Positions 42,576-51,587 of a stretch of DNA of 64,000 nucleotides are shown here, piece by piece. Below the pieces are notes generated by a model. It saw only the letters and a program-made list of their open reading frames with translations. It was not told the origin of the DNA and searched no databases. The stretch comes from Blastococcus sp. (GTDB lineage: Bacteria; Actinomycetota; Actinomycetes; Mycobacteriales; Geodermatophilaceae): assembly GCA_025465355.1 (NCBI GenBank), contig JAODNN010000112.1, positions 1-64,000 of the forward strand. The letters are read 5' to 3'. Within the stretch, counting starts at the first letter, position 1. The number at the start of each line of letters is the position of its first letter. Made by a program: the position numbers and the translations under genes.

Positions 42576-43583
42576 TCAGTGCCGGGTGGTGCGGTCCACC
42601 AGGTCTATCGCGGTGCACAGACCCAGTGCCATCGCCCGGCCGCTGGTCGAGCCCGTGGCCAGCAGGGTGCTGACCGCGGGGGCGAGCGGTCGCTCGCCCA
42701 CCAGGCCGTGCAGGACCGCCGCGTACTCGCCGCTGACGTGCCCGGAGGCCGCGTGCCGCAGAAGTGCCCGGGACAGCTCCGTGGTACGGCCGACGGCCAG
42801 CGAATAGACGCCTGCGGCGAAGCGCTCGGCCGAAGGGTGCCCGAGCAGCACCAGGCCCGCGATCGTCCCGGCCATGACGTCGTCACCGGCGGGGGTGAGC
42901 CCGGGGCCGAGGCCGATCAGTCGCGTCGCCGTCCGCAGAGCCGCGTCGAGGTCGGCGCGGCGTACGGCGCCCCGGAGGGCGGCCAGCGGGCCGCCGGGGC
43001 CGGTGGGCAGGCCCGGCAGGGTGAAGGCGCTGTGCGGCACGCCCTCGCCGTAGAGCGTCGTCCGTAGCTGACGCACACCCTCGGGCAGCAGTGCCGGCCG
43101 GAGGCTCGGCAGCCGCGGGCGGGGATTCCACCAGGCGGCGGCGCTGACCGCGAGGTCGCCGACGACGATCCGGCCGCCGCCGACCTCGGCCTGCGCCCCC
43201 TGAGGCAAGGTGACCAGCGGACGGCCGTTGCTGGGGCGGAAGAGCACGCAGCCCAGCGGCAGCCGCGCGGCGTCGCTCGTGAGGACCCCGACGACGTCGC
43301 TGCCGCGCTCACCCGGGACGAGCAGGTAGACGGCAGCGGGAACGCTCATCAGGACGCGGGCGTGCCGGACCGGGCCGCGCAGCAGTGCGGCGATGCCGGT
43401 GCTGGCTGATGCCGGCACGGCGGTCGCGGCACGTGCCGGGCGGGCCGTCCGGGCGGCGGCCTGGGCTGACTCGTGGGGGATGGGGATCGTGGGGAGGCCG
43501 GCCCGCGCCGCACGGCCGGACATCGATGTCTCGGGGTGCGCGCGGGTACCTGGTGAGCCGGGAATGTCGTCAATCGTACGCAT
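42576..43583 (-). CDS. DUF2877 / AllH-family protein (oxamate carbamoyltransferase subunit-like)
   Basis: The 335-residue protein carries the family signature GLGPGLTPAGDD at residues 224-235. In E. coli AllH belongs with AllF and AllG to the oxamate transcarbamylase of allantoin breakdown. No AllF or AllG gene is in the window, so the activity here is open. The N-terminal 60 residues are Ala/Pro/Arg-rich and may indicate a start that is too early. It is divergent from a PucR-type regulator, which fits a role in nitrogen or purine catabolism. GAAAGG precedes the ATG. Confidence 0.72.
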   Translation of the reverse strand: MRTIDDIPGSPGTRAHPETSMSGRAARAGLPTIPIPHESAQAAARTARPARAATAVPASASTGIAALLRGPVRHARVLMSVPAAVYLLVPGERGSDVVGVLTSDAARLPLGCVLFRPSNGRPLVTLPQGAQAEVGGGRIVVGDLAVSAAAWWNPRPRLPSLRPALLPEGVRQLRTTLYGEGVPHSAFTLPGLPTGPGGPLAALRGAVRRADLDAALRTATRLIGLGPGLTPAGDDVMAGTIAGLVLLGHPSAERFAAGVYSLAVGRTTELSRALLRHAASGHVSGEYAAVLHGLVGERPLAPAVSTLLATGSTSGRAMALGLCTAIDLVDRTTRH

Positions 43584-43671
43584 GTCGGCGGCCTTTCGGC
43601 GGAGGACGGCGGAGGCGCCGGCCTTTCGGCCCCCCCGCTAGGCCGCTCCACATCCGTCCGCCGGAGGCGGT

Positions 43672-43702
43672 GGTCACCGGGAGGGGGTGACCGCCTAACA
43701 TC
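43672..43702 (+). promoter_or_regulatory. Inverted repeat and -10 in the AllH-PucR divergent region
   Basis: GGTCACC (43672-43678) and GGTGACC (43686-43692) form a perfect 7-bp inverted repeat with a 7-nt spacer. A good -10, TAACAT (43697-43702), follows 4 nt later. The layout fits an operator for the PucR regulator or another repressor controlling the plus-strand promoter. Confidence 0.5.
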
Positions 43703-43854
43703 CAGCGAGCGGGGTGGACCGGGGTTCGAACCTATGCGGCGCGTCGCACGCCCTCGTATGGCGGATGTCGCCAAGAATGGGGTAGTGCGTCCGGGGACAC
43801 CTGACAGAACCCTGCGGTGTGGCAACCTGGAGAATGACTGGAAGGGGACACGTC

Positions 43855-45801
43855 GTGACCCAGGGTGATGCCGTGCTCGCAGCCTCGACGCAAAGTAACG
43901 GATCGATCCCGTTCCGGCGTAACTGGGCTGTCGCCGAGTCGCGGGCCGAGCCGCCGCGGAGCGACCGCGGCAGCTGGCAGGAGCGCATGGGGCTGACCAT
44001 CGAGGAGGCCCTCCAGCTCCCCGGTCTCAGCGGCACGGCGGTGGCGGCGGGGGCGTCCGGCCTGAGCCGCGTGGTCCGGCACATGGTGGTCGACAACCCG
44101 ACCGATCTGCTGGCCGCCGCGGGGCCGGACGTGCTGGTCGTGCTCGGCGCCCGGCTCCCTCCGGCCGACCCGGCCAACTGCCGCGCCCTGGTCGAGCGGC
44201 TGGACTCCATGGGCACCGCCGCTCTCGCCTTCCGGCGCACCGAGGGCCCGGCCCCGATCCCCGGCGAGGTGCTGGCCGAGGCCGACCGCCGGGGGCTGCC
44301 GGTCCTGGCCCTCCCGCCCGGTGTCCGGCTGGACGAGATCCTCTCCGAGGTCCTCGGCGCCGTCGTGACCAAGCAGGGTGAGGCGCTGGCCCTGTCCTCC
44401 CGGATGGACGACGAGTTCATCGGCGTCGCGCTCACCGGCGGCGGGCTCACCGAGGTCGCCCAGCGGCTGGCCGTGATGCTCGAAGGGGTAGCGGTCCTGG
44501 GCCTCGGGCCCGACCGCGAGGTCGTCACCAGCGCCGGCCCCGAGGACGAGGTCACCGAGATCAGCGACTGGCTGTGGCTGCTGGACGCCGCCGCCGACGA
44601 CGCGCTGGCCGAGCTCACCCCCTCCCGTCGGCTCTCCGGCGTCCGGGCCGACCAGATCGTGGTGACCCCGGCCGACGTGCTGGCCGACGCCGACCTCTCA
44701 CCGGCCGACGGCATCCTGCTCGTGCCGGGCCATCACGAGCTGCCCGGCGGGGTGGGGGAATACGCGGTGGCGCCGATCATGGCCGGCGACCAGCGCCACG
44801 GCTGGCTCGTGGCGGTGCACCGGATGGGCCCGATGATGGTCGGTGCCGGTGGCGTCCTCGAGCGGGCCGCCGTCATCGCCGCCTTGTCGGTGATCCGCCT
44901 CCAGGCGGTCCACTCCGTGGAGCTGCGCTTCCAGGGTGACCTGGTGCGCAGGCTGGTCGGTGGGTCCGTCGGGCACACCGAGCGGACCCTGGCCTACACG
45001 CGGTCCTTCGGCTGGCGGCTGGACGGGCCGGTCGCCGTCCTGGTCACCGCGACGGAGACGGTCGCGGACGCGACGGCCGACCCGACGCGTGCTCTGGACG
45101 TGCTCGACCGGCTGGCCGACGGCTGGCGGGCGGCCCTGGAATCGGAGGTGGCCGGTGCCGCGGTGGCCGGTCTGGCCACCGAGATCGTCACGCTGCTGCC
45201 GCTCGACGGCCGCACGCCCGAGGAGATGTCTGCGCTCGTAGCGGCGGTGACCTCCCGGGTCAACGGCCGGCTGCGGCGGGTGGGCCGGGTGCTGGGCACG
45301 GGCATCGGCCGGCCGGCCGGATCGCTGTCGGCTCTGGCGGAGGCCCACCGCCAGGCGCAGCGGGCCCTCGGGGTCGGGCAGGAGATCCACGGCAACAACG
45401 CCGTCACCCACTTCGACCAGCTCGGGGTCTTCCGGTTGCTCTCGCTCATCCCGGACAGCACCGAGCTGCGTACCTACGTCGACGAGGTGCTCCGTTCGCT
45501 GGCGGACGCGGCCGATCCCGACTCCGCCGACCTCCGCGAGACGTTGCGGGTCCTGCTCGAGACCAACCTCAACGTCGCCGAGTCGGCGCGCCGCCTGCAC
45601 TTCCACTACAACACGATGCGGTACCGGATCGGCAAGCTGGAGCGCCTGCTCGGCCCCTTCACCTCGGATCCGAACCTCCGGCTGAACCTGCTGCTGGCTC
45701 TGCACGCCGCCCGGATGCGCGGACTGGACCAGCCGCACCGTCCGCCGGTCGAGGCCGGGATGGTCCTGCCCCCTGACGAGGGTCTCGACGCCCTGCTCTG
45801 A
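43855..45801 (+). CDS. PucR-family transcriptional regulator
   Basis: Large regulator of 648 residues. The N-terminal PucR domain (about 45-165, MGLTIEEALQLPGL), a middle GAF/GGDEF-like region (about 400-490) and a C-terminal HTH_30 domain (LRVLLETNLNVAESARRLHFH, read over 561-581, then YNTMRYRIGKLERLLG) follow the CdaR/PucR plan. PucR proteins sense catabolic intermediates of purines or related nitrogen sources. GTG 43855 has GGAAGGGGA upstream; ATG 43987 (MGLTIEE) is a plausible shorter start. Confidence 0.9.
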   Translation: MTQGDAVLAASTQSNGSIPFRRNWAVAESRAEPPRSDRGSWQERMGLTIEEALQLPGLSGTAVAAGASGLSRVVRHMVVDNPTDLLAAAGPDVLVVLGARLPPADPANCRALVERLDSMGTAALAFRRTEGPAPIPGEVLAEADRRGLPVLALPPGVRLDEILSEVLGAVVTKQGEALALSSRMDDEFIGVALTGGGLTEVAQRLAVMLEGVAVLGLGPDREVVTSAGPEDEVTEISDWLWLLDAAADDALAELTPSRRLSGVRADQIVVTPADVLADADLSPADGILLVPGHHELPGGVGEYAVAPIMAGDQRHGWLVAVHRMGPMMVGAGGVLERAAVIAALSVIRLQAVHSVELRFQGDLVRRLVGGSVGHTERTLAYTRSFGWRLDGPVAVLVTATETVADATADPTRALDVLDRLADGWRAALESEVAGAAVAGLATEIVTLLPLDGRTPEEMSALVAAVTSRVNGRLRRVGRVLGTGIGRPAGSLSALAEAHRQAQRALGVGQEIHGNNAVTHFDQLGVFRLLSLIPDSTELRTYVDEVLRSLADAADPDSADLRETLRVLLETNLNVAESARRLHFHYNTMRYRIGKLERLLGPFTSDPNLRLNLLLALHAARMRGLDQPHRPPVEAGMVLPPDEGLDALL

Positions 45802-45816
45802 GCCCGGGATCGTGCC

Positions 45817-46560
45817 GTGACCGAGGTCGTGGATGCGCTGGTGGCGCGCATGGAGGGGTTGCTGTCCGGGCTGGAAGACAGCGATGACCCGGCCCGGTTC
45901 TTCCTGGGTACGTACCTGCGGACCACGCGGGCGGTCGGCGCGGCCCTGGACCGCGGTGCGTTCGACGACACCACGTGGGTCGCTGCCTGGGACGTCGACT
46001 TCGCGGAGCTCTACCTCGATGCGCTGACGGCCTACCGGCAGCACCCCGCCACCGTGGCCCGGCCCTGGCGGCTCGCTCTCGGTGCCGATCCGGATCTGCC
46101 TCCCGAGGGGCACGTGCTCCTGGGCATGAACGCGCACATCAACTACGACCTGCCGCAGTCGCTGATCCGCATGATCCCTCCCGCGGAATTCGCCGACCCG
46201 GAACTGCTCGTGCGGCGGCATCGCGACCACGCGCGGATCGACCGCGTGCTCGCGTCCCGCGTCGCCGCCGAGGACGTCGCCCTCCAGTTGGCCGGGGGAC
46301 GCCGCACCGTGCTCGACCGCTTCGCGGCACCGGCCAACCGATGGGCCAGCCGGATGTTCCTCCGGGAGGCACGGCGCAAGGTGTGGGCCACGACGGAGTC
46401 GCTGCACGACGCCCGGCTGCGGAGCAGCACCGCCTACGCCGGACGGCTGGCCGACCTCGAGGCGGCGAGCGCCGACCGCATCGACGACATCCTCCGGCCC
46501 GGACCTGTCCTGATCAGGCTCGCGATCCACGGCTTCGGGGTCACGCTGCCCTGCGTCTGA
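45817..46560 (+). CDS. DUF5995 family protein
   Basis: A 247-residue helical protein without membrane segments. The central GHVLLGMNAHINYDLP is the hallmark of DUF5995, a family of unknown function common in Actinobacteria; the Asn/His-rich motif could bind metal. It lies 15 nt after pucR and may be cotranscribed. No function is assigned. Confidence 0.72.
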   Translation: MTEVVDALVARMEGLLSGLEDSDDPARFFLGTYLRTTRAVGAALDRGAFDDTTWVAAWDVDFAELYLDALTAYRQHPATVARPWRLALGADPDLPPEGHVLLGMNAHINYDLPQSLIRMIPPAEFADPELLVRRHRDHARIDRVLASRVAAEDVALQLAGGRRTVLDRFAAPANRWASRMFLREARRKVWATTESLHDARLRSSTAYAGRLADLEAASADRIDDILRPGPVLIRLAIHGFGVTLPCV

Positions 46561-46647
46561 TGACGAGCAACCGGGTGTCGGCGAGGGCCGGACCGGGCAG
46601 GGTGGGGGTGGCGCGCCGTGCGGTGCGGCGCGGGGAGGTGGTTCCGC

Positions 46648-47406
46648 ATGACCGATGGTTCTCGCCCGCTCACCGGCAAGGTCGCGCTGGTGACCGGGGC
46701 GTCGTCCGGAATCGGCGAGGCCACAGCGATCGCCCTGGCCGAGGCCGGCGCCGGCGTGGCCATCGGAGCGCGTCGCACGGACCGGCTCGACGCGCTCGCG
46801 GAACGGCTTCGCAACGGCGGCGCCTCGGTGGTGCAACTCGCGCTCGATGTCACCGACGAACAGGCCTGCAACGACGCCGTCCAGCGAACCCGCGAGGAGT
46901 TGGGTGGCCTCGACATCCTGATCAACAACGCCGGGATCATGTTGCTCGGCACGATCGTCGGCGCGGACGTCGAGGACTGGCGCCGCATGATCAACACCAA
47001 TGTCCTCGGCCTCATGTACATGACCCACGCGGCGATCGAGGGCATGGTCGAGCAGGGCTCGGGCGACATCGTCAACGTCTCGAGCGTCGCCGGGCGCGTG
47101 GCCCGCAGCGGCGCGGGGGTCTACACCGCCAGCAAGTGGGCTGTGAACGCCTTCAGCGAGTCGCTGCGCCAGGAGGTGACCGGCAGAGGCGTGCGAGTGG
47201 GCCTGGTCGAGCCGGGCGCCGTCACCACCGAGCTCACCGACCACATCACCCAGCCCGAGGCGAAGGCCGGAGCCGTGCGCATGTACACGAGCATGCGTGC
47301 CCTCCAGGCCGAGGACATCGCCCGCGCGGTGCTCTACCTGGTCACCCAGCCGCCGCACGTGGCCGTCAACGAGATCCTCATCCGTCCGACGGACCAGGAG
47401 CGCTGA
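46648..47406 (+). CDS. Short-chain dehydrogenase/reductase
   Basis: Classical SDR of 252 residues: cofactor motif TGASSGIG near residue 15, a RRTDR segment after strand 2 that favours NADP(H), NNAG, catalytic Ser in NVSSVAG and YTASK. It resembles the YdfG/clavulanic-aldehyde-reductase-like SDR branch; substrate unknown. ATG 46648 is preceded by GGGGAGGTGG. It lies between DUF5995 and the amidohydrolase on the same strand. Confidence 0.85.
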   Translation: MTDGSRPLTGKVALVTGASSGIGEATAIALAEAGAGVAIGARRTDRLDALAERLRNGGASVVQLALDVTDEQACNDAVQRTREELGGLDILINNAGIMLLGTIVGADVEDWRRMINTNVLGLMYMTHAAIEGMVEQGSGDIVNVSSVAGRVARSGAGVYTASKWAVNAFSESLRQEVTGRGVRVGLVEPGAVTTELTDHITQPEAKAGAVRMYTSMRALQAEDIARAVLYLVTQPPHVAVNEILIRPTDQER

Positions 47407-47444
47407 CGCCGTGGGTAGCGCAGGACCCTGCTAGGCATTCGCTC

Positions 47445-48659
47445 GTGAGCCCGGTTCCCGTCGCCCCGCTGATCGTCACCGACGCGCGGCTACGCAGCGG
47501 GGCGGTGGTCGACGTCCACTGTGCCGACGGCCGCATCACCGCGATGGCCCCCGTGGGGGAGCTGCCCCGCCCGGACGGCGCAGCGGTCGTGCCGGCGGAC
47601 GGCGGACTGGTGACCGAGCCGTTCGTCGACGCCCACCTCCACCTGGACAAGGTGCACACCCTGCCGCTGATCGGAGACGCGGCGCTCGAGGCCTACACCG
47701 CCGACGGCATGGCCGACTCGGCGCGCGGTATCGACCTGGCGCGGGCGGTGAAGCAGCACTATCGGGTGGACACGCTGCTCCCGGCGATCCGTTCCGTCCT
47801 GGCCGACGGTGAGCGCAACGGGGTGCTGCACGTGCAGGCGTTCGCCGACGTCGACACCGCGGCCGGGCTCACCGGCGTGCAGGCGGTGCTGGCCGCCCGC
47901 GAGGAATTCCGGGGGCGGGTCGACGTCACGGTCGTCGCGTTCCCGCAGGACGGTCTGCTGCGCGACCCAGGGGCGGCCGGGCTGGTCGAGGAGGCGCTGG
48001 CCGCCGGTGCGGACGTCGTCGGCGGCATCCCGTGGATCGAGGCGACGCCGGCTGACCAGGAGGCACACGTCGAGTGGGCGTGCGCGCTGGCCGCGCGGCT
48101 GGGACGGCGAGTCGCGATGCTCACCGACGACACCGCGGATCCTGTCTCCGACACCACCCGGATGCTCGCCGCGGCGATGCGCCGGCACGGCCTGGAGGGC
48201 CGCGGGGTCGCCTGCCATGCGCGCGCCGTCGGCCATTACGACGCAGCACGGCAGACCGCGCTGCTGGAGCTGGCCCGCGACGTGGGGCTGGGCCTGGTCA
48301 GCGACCCGCACACCGGCTCGGTGGCGCTGCCGGTCGAGCGGGCCGTCGCGCTCGGTGTCGCCGTCGCGCTCGGTCAGGACGACGTCGAGGATGCGTACTA
48401 CCCCTTCGGCCGGCACAACCTGCTGGAGGTGGCGTTCCTTGCGGCGCACCTGCTCGACATGCGCTCTGCGCCGCAGCTCGAGCTTCTGGTCGACCTGGTG
48501 ACGACCTCGGCTGCGCGCGTGCTCGGCCTGCCGGACCACGGCCTCCACCAGGGCGGACCCGCGGACCTGCTCGTTCACGAGGCAACCCGCACCGTCGACC
48601 TGCTCGCCCACCACGCACCACCGCGGGTGGTGCTCCGCCGCGGTCGGGTGCTGGGCTGA
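47445..48659 (+). CDS. Cytosine-deaminase-like amidohydrolase
   Basis: Metal-dependent deaminase/hydrolase of 404 residues. The first metal motif is DAHLHLDK (H64, H66 region), followed by CHARAVG, SDPHTGS and the GQDDVEDAYYPFGRHNLLE segment (D312/D313), which is the pattern of cytosine deaminase and AtzC-type enzymes (GHDDVxDPWYPxG). The substrate may be a pyrimidine, triazine or related cyclic amide. With the upstream PucR and AllH-like genes it suggests a nitrogen-salvage locus. GTG start at 47445. Confidence 0.8.
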   Translation: MSPVPVAPLIVTDARLRSGAVVDVHCADGRITAMAPVGELPRPDGAAVVPADGGLVTEPFVDAHLHLDKVHTLPLIGDAALEAYTADGMADSARGIDLARAVKQHYRVDTLLPAIRSVLADGERNGVLHVQAFADVDTAAGLTGVQAVLAAREEFRGRVDVTVVAFPQDGLLRDPGAAGLVEEALAAGADVVGGIPWIEATPADQEAHVEWACALAARLGRRVAMLTDDTADPVSDTTRMLAAAMRRHGLEGRGVACHARAVGHYDAARQTALLELARDVGLGLVSDPHTGSVALPVERAVALGVAVALGQDDVEDAYYPFGRHNLLEVAFLAAHLLDMRSAPQLELLVDLVTTSAARVLGLPDHGLHQGGPADLLVHEATRTVDLLAHHAPPRVVLRRGRVLG

Positions 48660-48661
48660 CC

Positions 48662-49621
48662 TCAGGCGCGGGCGAACCGGTTCGTGGCGGCGACCAGGGC
48701 GCCCATGCCTCCCGTCCCGTGCCCGCCGTCCTCGATGACGACGAGCTCGCTGGCCGGCCACGCGTCGTGCAGGTGCCAGGCGATGTCGACGGGGCCGCTG
48801 ACGTCCTGCCGTCCGGCGATCAGGACGGCCGGGATCCCGGCCAGCCGGCCGACGTCGCGGAGCAGTTGGCCGTCGTCGAGGAATGCGGCGTTCGACCAGT
48901 AGCGCGTGACGAGCCGGGCGAAGGTCATGCGGAAGACCGGATCCTGGAACCGCCGGTAGGGCATCCAGCCGGTGCCCAGCGAGACGTGCACGTCCTCCCA
49001 CGCGCACCAGTCGCGGGCCGCACGCTCGCGGATGGCTGGGTCGGGGGACTCCAGCAGCCGGGAGTAGGCCGCGGCCAGGTTGCCGTCGCGCTCGGCCGCA
49101 GGGACGCCGTCCTGGAACCGGGCCCAGGCCTCCGGCCAGATGCGGCCCATGTCGCGGGTGATCCAGGCGACCTCGCGGTGGGTGGTCGTCGTGACGGCGT
49201 TGAGCACCAGTTCGGTGACCCGGTCGGGATGGGCCTGTGCGTAGGCCAGGCCCAGCGTCGTGCCCCACGAGGCGCCGAGGACGAGCCACCGGTCGATGTC
49301 GAGGTGCTCCCGGAGCGACTCGATGTCCGCGATCAGCGTGGCGGTGGTGTTCGCCGAGAGATCGGTGGCGGGGTCGGCGGCGCTCGGGGTGCTGCGGCCG
49401 CAGTTGCGCTGGTCGAACAGCACCATCCGGTAGGCGGCGGGATCGAGGTTGCGCCGCGAGCCGGCCTCGAACCCGGCCCCGGGACCGCCGTGGAGCAGGA
49501 CGGCCGGCTTGCCCGCCGGGTTGCCGCATACCTCCCAGTACACGAGGTTCCCGCCGCCGACGTCGAGCATGCCGTGGTCGTAGGGCTCGATCTCGGGATA
49601 GCGGTCCGTCACGGGACGCAT
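48662..49621 (-). CDS. pip: Proline iminopeptidase (S33 alpha/beta hydrolase)
   Basis: Cleaves N-terminal proline from peptides; 319 residues. Motifs are LLHGGPGAG (oxyanion hole), DQRNCGRSTPSA (DQRGCGRS in most members), nucleophile elbow GASWGTTLGLAYAQAHP, and the C-terminal GGHGTGG with the catalytic His. ATG 49621 gives the expected N-terminus RYPEIEPYDHGMLDV. It is convergent with the amidohydrolase (2 nt between stops) and divergent from the NmrA-like gene. Confidence 0.88.
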   Translation of the reverse strand: MRPVTDRYPEIEPYDHGMLDVGGGNLVYWEVCGNPAGKPAVLLHGGPGAGFEAGSRRNLDPAAYRMVLFDQRNCGRSTPSAADPATDLSANTTATLIADIESLREHLDIDRWLVLGASWGTTLGLAYAQAHPDRVTELVLNAVTTTTHREVAWITRDMGRIWPEAWARFQDGVPAAERDGNLAAAYSRLLESPDPAIRERAARDWCAWEDVHVSLGTGWMPYRRFQDPVFRMTFARLVTRYWSNAAFLDDGQLLRDVGRLAGIPAVLIAGRQDVSGPVDIAWHLHDAWPASELVVIEDGGHGTGGMGALVAATNRFARA

Positions 49622-49672
49622 CCTGACGCAGGGGCTGGTCGATCTGCCGGATGACTTGCCAGACTGCGCGGC

Positions 49673-50419
49673 GTGGACGTACTCGTCACCGGCGGCACCG
49701 GCCGGCTCGGACAGCGCCTGACCGAACCCCTGCGGGCGGCCGGGCACTCGGTGCGGCAGATGTCGCGGCGCGGCACCGGGCCCGGCGGCGTCCGCGGCGA
49801 CCTGGCCACCGGCCGCGACCTCGCCGCCGCCGTCGGCGGAGCGGAACTGATCGTGCACGCGGCCACCGACCCGCGGGGCGACCCGTGGCAGGTCGACGTC
49901 GCCGGCACCCGGCGCCTCGTGGAGGCGGTCGACCGCTCCCGCCTGCAGCACCTGGTCTACGTCTCGATCGTCGGGGTCGACCGGATCCCGTACGGCTACT
50001 ACCGGGCGAAGTTCGCCGCTGAGCAGGTCCTCCTGGGCTCCGGGCTGCCGGTCACGCTGCTCCGGGCCACCCAGTTCCACGACTTCGTCGACTTCCTGCT
50101 CGACACCGCTCAGCGGGGGCCGGTCCTCCCGGTACCGATGGGCTGGCGGGTGCAGCCGGTGGACGTCGGCGACGTGGCGGCGCACATCGCGGACGTCGTG
50201 TCCGGGCCGCCGGCCGGTGGCGTCATCGAGTACGGCGGCCCGGAGGAACTCTCGGCCGCCGAGCTCGCCCGCGCCTGGGCGGCGGCCCGCGCGCCCGGGA
50301 CCTACGTCGTGGCCACCCCGCTCCCCGGCAAGCTGAGCGCGGCCTTGCGGGACGGCGCAGCAGTGCCCACCGGTGGCGAGCGGGGACGGCGCACCTACGC
50401 CGAGCACCTGCGCGGCTGA
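49673..50419 (+). CDS. NAD(P)-binding NmrA/atypical SDR family protein
   Basis: The 248-residue Rossmann protein has the nucleotide motif VTGGTGRLG at the N-terminus, ELIVHAATDP, HLVYVSIVGVDRIPYGYYRAKFAAE (YxxxK) and a C-terminal substrate domain. This is the pattern of NmrA-like or quinone-reductase-like atypical SDRs. Catalysis is uncertain. CAGACT lies 7 nt before GTG 49673, so a leaderless start is possible. Confidence 0.8.
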   Translation: MDVLVTGGTGRLGQRLTEPLRAAGHSVRQMSRRGTGPGGVRGDLATGRDLAAAVGGAELIVHAATDPRGDPWQVDVAGTRRLVEAVDRSRLQHLVYVSIVGVDRIPYGYYRAKFAAEQVLLGSGLPVTLLRATQFHDFVDFLLDTAQRGPVLPVPMGWRVQPVDVGDVAAHIADVVSGPPAGGVIEYGGPEELSAAELARAWAAARAPGTYVVATPLPGKLSAALRDGAAVPTGGERGRRTYAEHLRG

Positions 50420-50504
50420 GGCCGGCAACCGCATCGGCCCTGCCAACCTTCGCGGGCGGAGCGACGCGTCCGGAATCCGCCGGAGAACTGTCGGAGACTG
50501 CTCC

Positions 50505-50510
50505 TAGGGT
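50505..50510 (+). promoter_or_regulatory. -10 element for the EamA gene
   Basis: TAGGGT ends 6 nt before GTG 50517 and there is no ribosome-binding site, which fits a leaderless transcript. No strong -35 is seen. Confidence 0.4.
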
Positions 50511-50516
50511 CGGCCC

Positions 50517-51491
50517 GTGAACAGTCAGACCGGGCGCGCCCTGCCCGTCCCTGCCCTGCCCGTGCCCGCCGTGTCCGCTCCTGCCCGGCCGGAGGGGCGC
50601 ACGATCGTCGCCGTCGTCGTCACGGTGCTCGCCTGGGCGTCGGCGTTCGTGGGCATCCGGGGCGTGGGGGTCGATTTCTCTCCCGGCGCGCTCGCCATGG
50701 GCCGGCTGCTGGTCGGCACGCTCGTCCTGGCGCTGCTGATGGCCGGCCGCGGCTGGGTGCGTCCGAACCTGCGGGAGTGGACGTTGCTGGCCGTCTGCGG
50801 CGTGGGGTGGTTCGGCGTGTACAACGTCGCCCTCAACGCCGCCGAGCAGCACCTGGACGCCGGGACGACGGCGATGCTGGTCAACATCGGGCCGATCCTG
50901 ATCGCGGTGTTCGCCGGGCTGGTGCTGGGCGAGGGTTTCCCGCGCTGGCTGGTCGCCGGGATCGCGGTCGCTTTCGTCGGTGTCGTGCTCATCGGGGTGG
51001 CGACCCGGCGCGCGGAGACCGACATGCTGGGCGTGGTCCTGTGCGTGGTGGCCGCGTTCGCCTACGCCGGTGGGGTCGTGGCGCAGAAGCCGGTGCTCCG
51101 CCGCCTCCCACCGCTGCAGGTCACCTTCACCGCCTGCGCGATCGGCGCACTGTGCACCCTGCCGTGGGCCGGCACCCTCGGCAGTGAGCTGGGCCGGGCG
51201 TCGGCCGGCTCGATCGCCGGCCTGGTCTACCTCGGCGCGGTGCCCACGGCGCTGGCGTTCAGCACCTGGGCCTACGCGCTGAGCCGGATGGACGCCGGAA
51301 AGCTCGGGGTCACCACCTATCTGGTGCCGCCGCTGGTGATCGGCCTCGGTTGGCTGCTGCTCGACGAGGTGCCGCCGGGGCTGGCGCTGGTCGGGGGCGG
51401 GGTGTGCCTCGCCGGCGTCGCGCTCTCGCGGGGGCGCAGCCGGCCCCGCCGGCCGGTGCCGGTGCCCGCGGAGGCCGGCCCCGCGGTGTGA
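50517..51491 (+). CDS. EamA/DMT-family transporter
   Basis: Membrane protein of 324 residues with ten predicted helices in two repeated EamA halves (first from about residue 23, second from about 170). Typical segments are WASAFVGIRG, GEGFPRWLVAGIAVAFVGVVL, and LSRMDAGKLGVTTYLVPPL. DMT proteins export amino acids or other metabolites; the substrate is unknown. The C-terminus is basic and Pro-rich. Confidence 0.9.
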   Translation: MNSQTGRALPVPALPVPAVSAPARPEGRTIVAVVVTVLAWASAFVGIRGVGVDFSPGALAMGRLLVGTLVLALLMAGRGWVRPNLREWTLLAVCGVGWFGVYNVALNAAEQHLDAGTTAMLVNIGPILIAVFAGLVLGEGFPRWLVAGIAVAFVGVVLIGVATRRAETDMLGVVLCVVAAFAYAGGVVAQKPVLRRLPPLQVTFTACAIGALCTLPWAGTLGSELGRASAGSIAGLVYLGAVPTALAFSTWAYALSRMDAGKLGVTTYLVPPLVIGLGWLLLDEVPPGLALVGGGVCLAGVALSRGRSRPRRPVPVPAEAGPAV

Positions 51492-51587
51492 CGGCGGTTC
51501 GGCCCCGGTGCGCCCGGATCCGTGGTGGGGTAGGGACGGACCACGCGCCACGAGCGCGACCGGCGTGCCACGGGCCAGGGGGTAGGC

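Noticed and set aside
43721-43734. GGGTTCGAACC resembling a tRNA T-loop
   Set aside because: The flanks do not pair as a T-stem on either strand and no acceptor, D or anticodon arm is found.
51527-51546. DosR box upstream of the Acg-type gene
   Set aside because: Only one GGGAC half-site is present; the second half does not match, so it is not called despite the DosR link of mycobacterial homologues.
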